A DNA stretch of 14,460 nucleotides. Origin: Suillus spraguei (taxonomy: Eukaryota > Basidiomycota > Agaricomycetes > Boletales > Suillaceae). Shown here piece by piece: positions 8,536-14,460 of this stretch (within the stretch, counting starts at the first letter, position 1; each line of letters starts with the position of its first letter). The position numbers and the translations under genes were made by a program. Location: contig JABCPU010001156.1 of assembly GCA_016800925.1 (NCBI GenBank), forward strand, positions 1 to 14,460. Reading direction: 5' to 3'. The notes beneath the pieces are model-generated. The model saw only the letters and a list, made by a program, of their open reading frames with translations. It did no database searches and was not told where the DNA came from.

Positions 8536-9044
8536 CTACTGGACATCGACGAGAAGATTTCGCTCGAGTATATATTTGCCCTCTTTGTATTGCTGCGATT
8601 GTTCGTAGGCACGGTCCTTGAATGACAGAAGAAAGAATGAGGCGGATTAAGTAATGAAATGTCTATATGTTGCGACGTACATATTTCCAGCCAAGGACAG
8701 TGGCACATTTGACACAATAGATATCCCGGACAGTGTGGTTGCCTGTTGTCATTTGGCGGTCATTTGGCTCGCCTTCTATGACATTAACACTAGGATCAGA
8801 TCAGTGAGACGAGCATCGATGTTAGTATGAACTCAGAGCTCACACGCCGTCGAAGAGATAGGCGCGGCCATGCTGGCCGTTGAAAGCCTGACAATGTCCG
8901 CATGAGCTCACTAGTAAACCTGAAGACGAAGGATGAGTGACGCACTCGTGATATCATGGAGTGGATCGTTGCAAGATGCGTCTTGCACTTGGAGCAGCCA
9001 TAGATGCGCTCGCCAGCGAGATAACGACGGTACTTCATCCCCAT
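8536..9044 (-). CDS. Yippee family zinc-binding protein (yeast Moh1 / YPEL type)
   Basis: Four exons, 9044-8946, 8887-8844, 8789-8681 and 8616-8536, joined by introns of 58, 54 and 64 nt, give exactly 110 aa in frame. The family's single domain is complete: Y-G-C-S-K-C-K-T-H (CxxC, residues 16-19), [12 protein letters not shown], the V-N-V-I-E-G-E-P segment, [16 protein letters not shown] (second CxxC), G-W-K-Y, and the conserved end [14 protein letters not shown]. The two CxxC pairs bind one zinc. Animal YPEL5 and yeast Moh1 associate with the CTLH/GID ubiquitin ligase; which yippee subtype this is remains open. No correction of the sequence is needed. It is divergent from the Nudix gene. 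Confidence 0.97.
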
Positions 9045-9993
9045 TTCGTCTGGTGTTCTAGCTCAGGAGCGAAAAGGCGATTATTAACTAGAATGAAATT
9101 GGAGGCGAGGATCGTTTGGAGTAGAAACACTATCCTTTATACTAAGGACGTGCGAAGATGAGTAATAACAAAAGAATGCAGGAAAGAGTCGGAGTGATGA
9201 GGTGAAAGCTTAGGCTGCTATTGGTACGCCCCGTTGCACACCTAATCAAGCTGATACGTTTCCCACCTTGCTCGGCCCCTCTTGCTCGTTTGTGTAATAA
9301 CTGATCCAGTCGAATTTTCTCTTTAGCGGTCGCATGCTAGCCTTTTGCGCAACAACCGGGCTACTAGTAGTGCTCCGAAACCTCGTCTAATGCTTTGCCG
9401 ATCAAACATGATATTCCTGAACCAGTGCACGGCCCATGAATTCCCATTATCGATTGGTTGGCTCGTCGAGGCATGTGCTACCTTCCACCAGTTCTCTAAC
9501 TGCGCATTAACACCAAGCATGTCTAACACCACCAGATATCGCATAATATTAGCGCATGCCTCCAGGATCGTGACGTGGCATGGGCATATATATGAGGCCG
9601 GCGCAACCTTGTCTTACCAATGGTCCGAGTACTAGGCTTGAATTGCTATGTTCTGTGACAGCATTACCTCCATTTGTGGTCTACTGAAACATACTCTGAG
9701 CTTGTCCAATCTGGATAATAACGTCCGCTTTCAAAAGGAAGGGAAAATCTCAGAGAGTCAGTGCAGTGAATGAGGAACAGGGTGGCAGATGTCTCGGTGT
9801 CGGATGTCCTTTTTTGGCAACATGAGGAATGAAGTGCTGCAAAGCCTGCACTGATTCTTTTTTACGACAGTACTTACTAGTTTCGTGGACGACTTGTAAC
9901 TTAAGTATTATAACGAAATGGCACAGGGTATGCTTTTGCCATTAAACAATGCCCATGGCTTACACCTGAACTATCGCAGAAAAACCGGATTCA
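9045..9993. promoter_or_regulatory. divergent intergenic region, yippee and Nudix promoters
   Basis: About 950 bp separates the two start codons, enough for both promoters. A TATTATAAC motif at 9906-9914 lies about 80 bp before the Nudix ATG. Frames on both strands at 9323-9635 stay open for 70-95 codons but start without a clear ATG context and resemble nothing I know, so no gene is called. No repeat or RNA gene was recognised. Confidence 0.4.
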
Positions 9994-11616
9994 ATGGTGC
10001 GTTTGCTGTCGTGTGCCCTTCACCGAATCCGCACGACGCCTCCTCGAATAATTGCCTCGCCAGCAACCCGTGAGTCATATGATATCTTGAAAATATACAT
10101 TTTCTGACTTGTTTGTGAATCTGTAATCCCACAGAGCCACGTCGGGCCGCTGTCGCCATCATCATCCGTGTCGTACCTCCCCCAATACCGTCTCAGTGTC
10201 AGTCGACACCCCTTTACCTACCTTAAATCAATCTTCGAGTTAGATTGGGTCAAGGACCCTCTCGCGTGCCCAGAATTTCTTCTTTGAGACGCGATGGTGC
10301 GAGCCCTTCTGACACAGTTCCAGGGCGTGCATCTGCATTCCAGAACTTCACTGGCGATGGGAATTCGAAAAGGCAGCAGCAAGGCTGGAGCTCACGTTGC
10401 TTTCCCCGGCGGCCGTACCGAAGAAGGAGATGAAGGGGGTCTTTACACAGGTATAGGCGTTCCATCCCTTCTTGACTTTATCTCACTCCCGATCTCATGG
10501 CAGCCATGCGTCAAACATGGGAAGAGATTGGTTTGGACCTCGCAGAACGTGACTTTATTTGTATAGGTCAACTTGATGACAGGGAGATCACTACATCGCT
10601 GGGCAAGCGACTTCTCATGATTCTATCTCCTTTCGTCTTCCTGCAACTCACTCCAAATCCTCTTCCTATCGACCCCACGGACGGGACCACCATCCACTGG
10701 GTACCGCTCGAGACTCTTGCTAGCGCAGTTTTGCCAGGACATATAGGTGATAAGATGAACGCAAAGAGCAGATGGTCCAGCGTGACCGTGGACGCTGCGT
10801 CCAGGCTTACACCTCGACGTGCTGCTATCTTGAAAATTCTAGTTAGAGTCCTCATAGGCAGCATGCAGTTCCCCGCCATATTACTCGATCTTCCAGAGTC
10901 CGACACGATACCTAGCTCGTCCACAGGTAGCCTCGCAGCACTCCCAAATAGCGGATCGTACCCCGCACTGACGCAGGACAAGCTTGAAAAGGGATTTACC
11001 GCTACGAAACCGCTTTCAGGGAAGGACCAAAATAAGTCGCGGCACCAGCTCAAGTTGTGGGGTCTTTCTCTTGGCATGACGCTCGACTTGATGGCGACTA
11101 TGATACCGCCCACGTCGCTACCTTCTCCTGCAGGTCTCAATAAACAGCCTACGCCTCAAGATCTGCACAAAGTTTCCTTACCTAGTCTGCACCTACCCTT
11201 CCTCCCTGTGGGGGGTGAAGGAATGCGCATTGATGCTGTCGCACCCAGCCTGGCGAGTGTCTTCCCTCGTTTCTCTTATCCAGATGTCAACTTCTGGATC
11301 TGGTATGTCTACTTTCAATTCCGGCTATAGGTAATTAAATGTTGTTCCGTCAGGGTTTTTGGAAAGCGTTATCGCGAAGTTGTGCGTGGGTGGGAAGCTA
11401 GTGTACACGGTGGAGGCTCCAATGTCCGACGGTACTTGACATTCCCTTTGGAATCTGGTATATTTTAATGAAACAATTTTCAGGGTCAACTGGTCGGGCA
11501 CAGCACTGAACACATTCTACGCTGCGGTTCGCAAGGCTTTACTCGTAGTCTTGGTTCTTCGGGCGATTGGTGTGCTCGTCGGTCTTATGTTCGCTGGATG
11601 GTGGGTGTTTGCATGA
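9994..11616 (+). CDS. Nudix hydrolase with C-terminal membrane anchor
   Basis: About 466 aa from exons 9994-10069, 10135-10450, 10504-11302, 11354-11431 and 11484-11616 (introns 65, 53, 51 and 52 nt). Nudix enzymes cleave nucleoside diphosphates linked to another moiety using a divalent metal. The fold starts at R-R-A-A-V-A-I-I-I-R; A-H-V-A-F-P-G-G precedes a Nudix box at 118-141 (G-G-R-T-E-E-G-D-E...A-M-R-Q-T-W-E-E-I-G-L). It keeps the metal-binding Glu pair but has Gln for the first Glu of REUXEE and one extra residue in the loop. A Ser/Pro-rich middle follows; exon 5 carries a hydrophobic segment (about 441-465) ending W-W-V-F-A, so the protein is probably tail-anchored. The N-terminus is Arg-rich without acids. 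Exon 2 needs three single-base corrections (C-run 10209-10212, T-run 10283-10285, A-run 10368-10371). Relation to the CoA/8-oxo-dGTP hydrolase Pcd1 is possible; substrate unknown. Confidence 0.9.
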
Positions 11617-11900
11617 GGAACCTCTGCGCGCTTGCTATCGTGGATTTTTTTGGCTTAGTATCTTCATTGAATACTATTCTTTTCATTATGATATTTCACT
11701 AATGCGATCCCGGATCAGCATTTCACTCATGAACTTGTTCGTTTCCACAACCTTTTTTCGGATCTCAAAAAGCATGAAAGACACTCTGGAACATTCACTT
11801 TTCTGTATCTCCTGTTCATTGTTCTCGATGTTACACTGTGCAATCTAGCGATGCATGACTTCTCTCTTCCTTTACAGTAGTTTCGTTTCCCAGCCAGCCA
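11617..11900. other. shared 3' region between convergent Nudix and NPL4 genes
   Basis: The two stop codons face each other across 284 bp, which must hold both polyadenylation regions. It is T-rich on the plus strand. No stem-loop terminator would be expected in a fungus and none is called. Confidence 0.5.
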
Positions 11901-14184
11901 CTAGCCCAAGGGCAATCCGCATACCTCGCAGTCTGTCTCTCCCTGGGGGTTTTCAAATGTGCAATGTGGACAAATTTTGACACCCGAGCCCACTGCGCTA
12001 GGACCTTCCCTTCTAGCCGTTTCTTCGGCAGCAATTTGATCGAACACGTCTTGAGGTATGTCTTCATCGATATGTGGCGATGATAGATCAGGTGCAGATG
12101 TAGACGGCAATGATGCTGGTGAAAAATGCACATAAGAAACGGTACATTCAATTATTCACGATTACACTTACGAGCGCTCTCCCGAGTAAATGTCATTAGT
12201 GTCTGCCAGCTTTCGGTCTTGAAAAGTGCGTTAAGTGCCGAAGGATCCTCCAACAACGATGGTGAAGTCACTGTGCTGACAGAACTTTCATGTCGACCTT
12301 CAGGGTGTCAGAAAATTGCTTTGGGGACTAATACAGTTCATGCCATACCTTGGACACAAGTTGCGTAGTCTCAAGGAATGCAAGTAAATGCCAATCGCTG
12401 AGCCATTTGGCGAGCTCCAGGCGTTTTAACGCATCGCTCGTGGATGTAAGGTGAGGAGCGTCAAGCCTGGCCAAGGTCCTGAGTACATCTTCTATGTGTT
12501 GGTCTTCAAGTCCTGGGCGGTTCTCGATGGCGAATTGGTTCGAGCGGAACAGCGGTGATGGACTCTGGGGGAAACCATGCGTGACCTGTGTGAAGTCAAC
12601 CATACTCAGTTATATAAAAACCGAATCTACGTGCTGAGCCTTACGTTAACAAGAAGGTATTCAACCGGGAAGCAAGGTTTGGCAGTTTTCTTGACTTCGA
12701 GGTTGTATTCATTCTTATACCTGAAAAATACGTCGGGTACGTAACGTGCCGCATCCTGACTGCGGTCTTCCTCTTTGATGCGAACAATTCCAGGTTCCAC
12801 GCTGGCTTCAATCATGTCAGCATCTACCATTGCACACGCTTGCTCGGAGACTTGATATGCGGATATATCAACTTTTCCGTCTTCTGTAGCTGTAAGAATA
12901 GCGGTGACCATCCGTGATCCGAATGCTCCATTAGGGGACGAGCGCGAAGGAGTAGGGTTGGACTTCTGTATAGTGGCAGCAAAGATGGCCTCCAGGGAGG
13001 ACACAAAGAAGGAATGAGGGTGGCGTTTATATATGTTTTTAGTCCTGTCTTCTGGATCTGGGTCCAAGTCCGTGAAAATGTAACCAACGATGGACAATGG
13101 AGCTGAAGACATCTTGGCTAACTCTCGAACGCGAGGCTCGTCCTCCCATGGAATACCAAGAGTCAACCCGTCAAGTTCACCTTCTTGAGGCGGCTCGTAT
13201 AGAGCCTCAACCACAGCTTTGATGCCCATAGGTACCTTTTCATATGGCTCATAGCGTCCAATGAGCCAGCCAAACCTTTGCAATCCTGTAGATCTCCATG
13301 CTTTGAGGAAGCGTTCTATAATGTCTGGTGAAGCGAACTCCAGATGATCGACCATACGGAACGGCTGAGACTGAAGTGTTATTGCAGAAGGTTGACAGCC
13401 CGTACATACTCCGGCTGGCCAAGGCGGGTGCCCGCCACTGGGACACGGATTTTTAACCTTGTACGATAATGGAGACAGGGGAGGAATAGCAGTGGCTGCA
13501 GCAGACGACGTCTTTGGCGATATCTTGTGAAGATACGCGTGATACGATAGGTGCTTTATGCTGTGTTCAGCCTGATACGCAGCATCATATGGCTCAAGTG
13601 GCATGCAATAGTCACACATCCCGTTGGCGCCATGTTTGCAGAAACGCGCGTCACGACCTCGTGGAATTTTTCCGTCTTTCGAGCGCCAGTAGATGTCGAC
13701 CGTGTCTTCTTGTACAGTTTCCCATATATTTGACTGCAGTCGTGTCGAGCTCGGTGCATCGATGGACATTGATGTTGCAGGAGCTTGTGAGACTTTAGTA
13801 GTATATCCCACAAATATCATATCCCCATGCCTGTCCTGGTTAAGTCCGCAAGATACAAAAAATATAGGTATTTACTTACTTCAGCCCAAGAATTTGTAGA
13901 TTTCGCCCTTTCAGAGTGGACACTAAGGTTTCATTGCCCCTGGGTTGATTCGAGACCGTAAGAGACGCAGGATCGCATCCACAGTAGTCTCTAAGATCTG
14001 AAATTCGGAGGTGTAAGGTGCGTAAATTCAAGAGTGGTTGTCATCGCTGACTTTGTTCACAAGCACTGAAATATCAGCAGTTGAGGGGAGTTCAAACGGA
14101 AGTTTCCATCCTTCGATCTAACTCGCAACAACTACATGGGTAGTGAGATCTTTCGATACACGGAGAGAGCTTAATACTGACCAT
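11901..14184 (-). CDS. NPL4: NPL4, Cdc48/p97 ubiquitin cofactor
   Basis: With Ufd1, Npl4 brings ubiquitinated substrates to the Cdc48/p97 unfoldase for ER-associated and nuclear degradation. Seven exons: 14184-14182 (ATG only), 14131-14052, 13997-13880, 13830-12645, 12585-12349, 12297-12172, 12115-11901; introns 49-59 nt; about 655 aa, the usual length. Order: N-terminal ubiquitin-like domain (L-L-R-V-R-S-K-D-G-N-F-R to L-G-L-K-H-G-D-M-I-F-V-G-Y, residues 2-77); NPL4 zinc fingers with C132, C140, C143 and C197, H202, C210, C213; MPN-like domain from about 222; C-terminal NZF finger (C-P-H-C-T-F ... C-E-V-C, about 633-650), whose T-F pair binds ubiquitin in homologues and which yeast Npl4 lacks. 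Three single-base losses must be allowed: T-run at 14094-14096, G near 13974, G near 12271. The long exon 4 needs none. Confidence 0.97.
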
Positions 14185-14185
14185 A

Positions 14186-14266
14186 TTACGATTCAAGTGA
14201 GGTAGGAACCGTAGGATGTCTTGCAGGAGGTACGCGTAATCCAGTACACCACTTCAGCATCTTCAT
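14186..14266 (-). other. upstream ORF ending one base before the NPL4 start
   Basis: A 26-codon frame opens with ATG at 14266 (second in-frame ATG at 14260) and closes with TAA at 14188-14186; one T separates this stop from the NPL4 ATG. Whether the transcript begins upstream of it is not known, so this is a positional observation only. Confidence 0.35.
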
Positions 14267-14460
14267 GATCACCCGCCGCTGACTAAGCTCTACGTATGTC
14301 TTTCCTCAGCACTTCGCCTTACTTGGCTAGAGCGCAGCTGTGGGCGCCAACATCGTATTGATCAACGTCAGTTTTTTTTTTCGTTGGTAGACTGGTGCGA
14401 TGATTCTTATCTATGCATATATATATATGAGCGAGCGTTTGGAGCAGACATAAATTCTTG
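14267..14460 (-). promoter_or_regulatory. upstream region of NPL4 with poly(dA:dT) and TA tract
   Basis: A run of 10 T (14372-14381) and an (AT)6 tract (14417-14428) lie 190-250 bp upstream of the NPL4 start. Poly(dA:dT) tracts keep promoters nucleosome-poor in fungi. A short extra ATG frame (M-L-A-P-T-A-A-L, stop) starts near 14352. Nothing else was recognised up to the window end. Confidence 0.4.

Noticed and set aside
8364..8621. Plus-strand frame antisense to yippee exon 4
   Set aside because: As a stand-alone gene it is a shadow of a certain exon; kept only as part of an antisense question.
9323..9635. Overlapping open frames on both strands upstream of the Nudix gene
   Set aside because: No clear ATG context, intron or family; sits where both divergent promoters must lie.
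1..14460. tRNA, rRNA, CRISPR, LTR or terminal inverted repeats, operon structure
   Set aside because: No T-loop/B-box pair, no regular repeat array and no matched terminal repeats could be found by eye; the genes are eukaryotic and individually transcribed. A computed repeat and tRNA search would be needed to exclude diverged copies.

Overview
The window reads as draft genomic DNA of a mushroom-forming basidiomycete (Agaricomycetes). The evidence is compact genes split by many short GT-AG introns (mostly 48-72 nt), a Ras protein, a yippee protein and an NPL4 with a C-terminal NZF finger that look basidiomycete, and pyrimidine-rich leaders before start codons. No bacterial operon, CRISPR, rRNA or tRNA signal was seen.

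Layout. Left block, minus strand: the 5' part of a BTB/POZ protein gene (1-593, running off the left edge) and a Ras-family GTPase gene (1015-1886) with two probable introns in its 5' leader. Middle, about 2.3-8.2 kb: gene-poor sequence with only weak candidates. The best is a small spliced Ser/Pro-rich protein gene (6558-6908, minus) with a TATA box upstream; weaker ones are an open frame at 4708-5070, a possible secreted peptide at 5186-5368 and a short reading frame at 8215-8328. Right block: a four-exon yippee gene (8536-9044, minus) and a membrane-anchored Nudix hydrolase gene (9994-11616, plus) are divergent across about 950 bp. The Nudix gene is convergent with a complete seven-exon NPL4 gene (11901-14184, minus).

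Three things stand out. First, the Ras gene reads correctly only if a 2-nt micro-exon (1672-1673) supplies the last two bases of codon 30. Second, two genes (NPL4 and the 98-aa protein) split essentially at the start codon, so exon 1 codes for Met only or Met plus one base. Third, four conserved genes need about ten single-base corrections to stay in frame, most in short homopolymers; this points to uncorrected sequencing error rather than pseudogenes, so automatic gene calls here would be broken.

The genes do not form a pathway. NPL4 (Cdc48/p97 cofactor) and yippee (relatives of which associate with GID/CTLH ubiquitin ligases) both touch ubiquitin biology, but each is a conserved housekeeping gene and nothing here shows a functional cluster. 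I found no convincing new multi-gene system.
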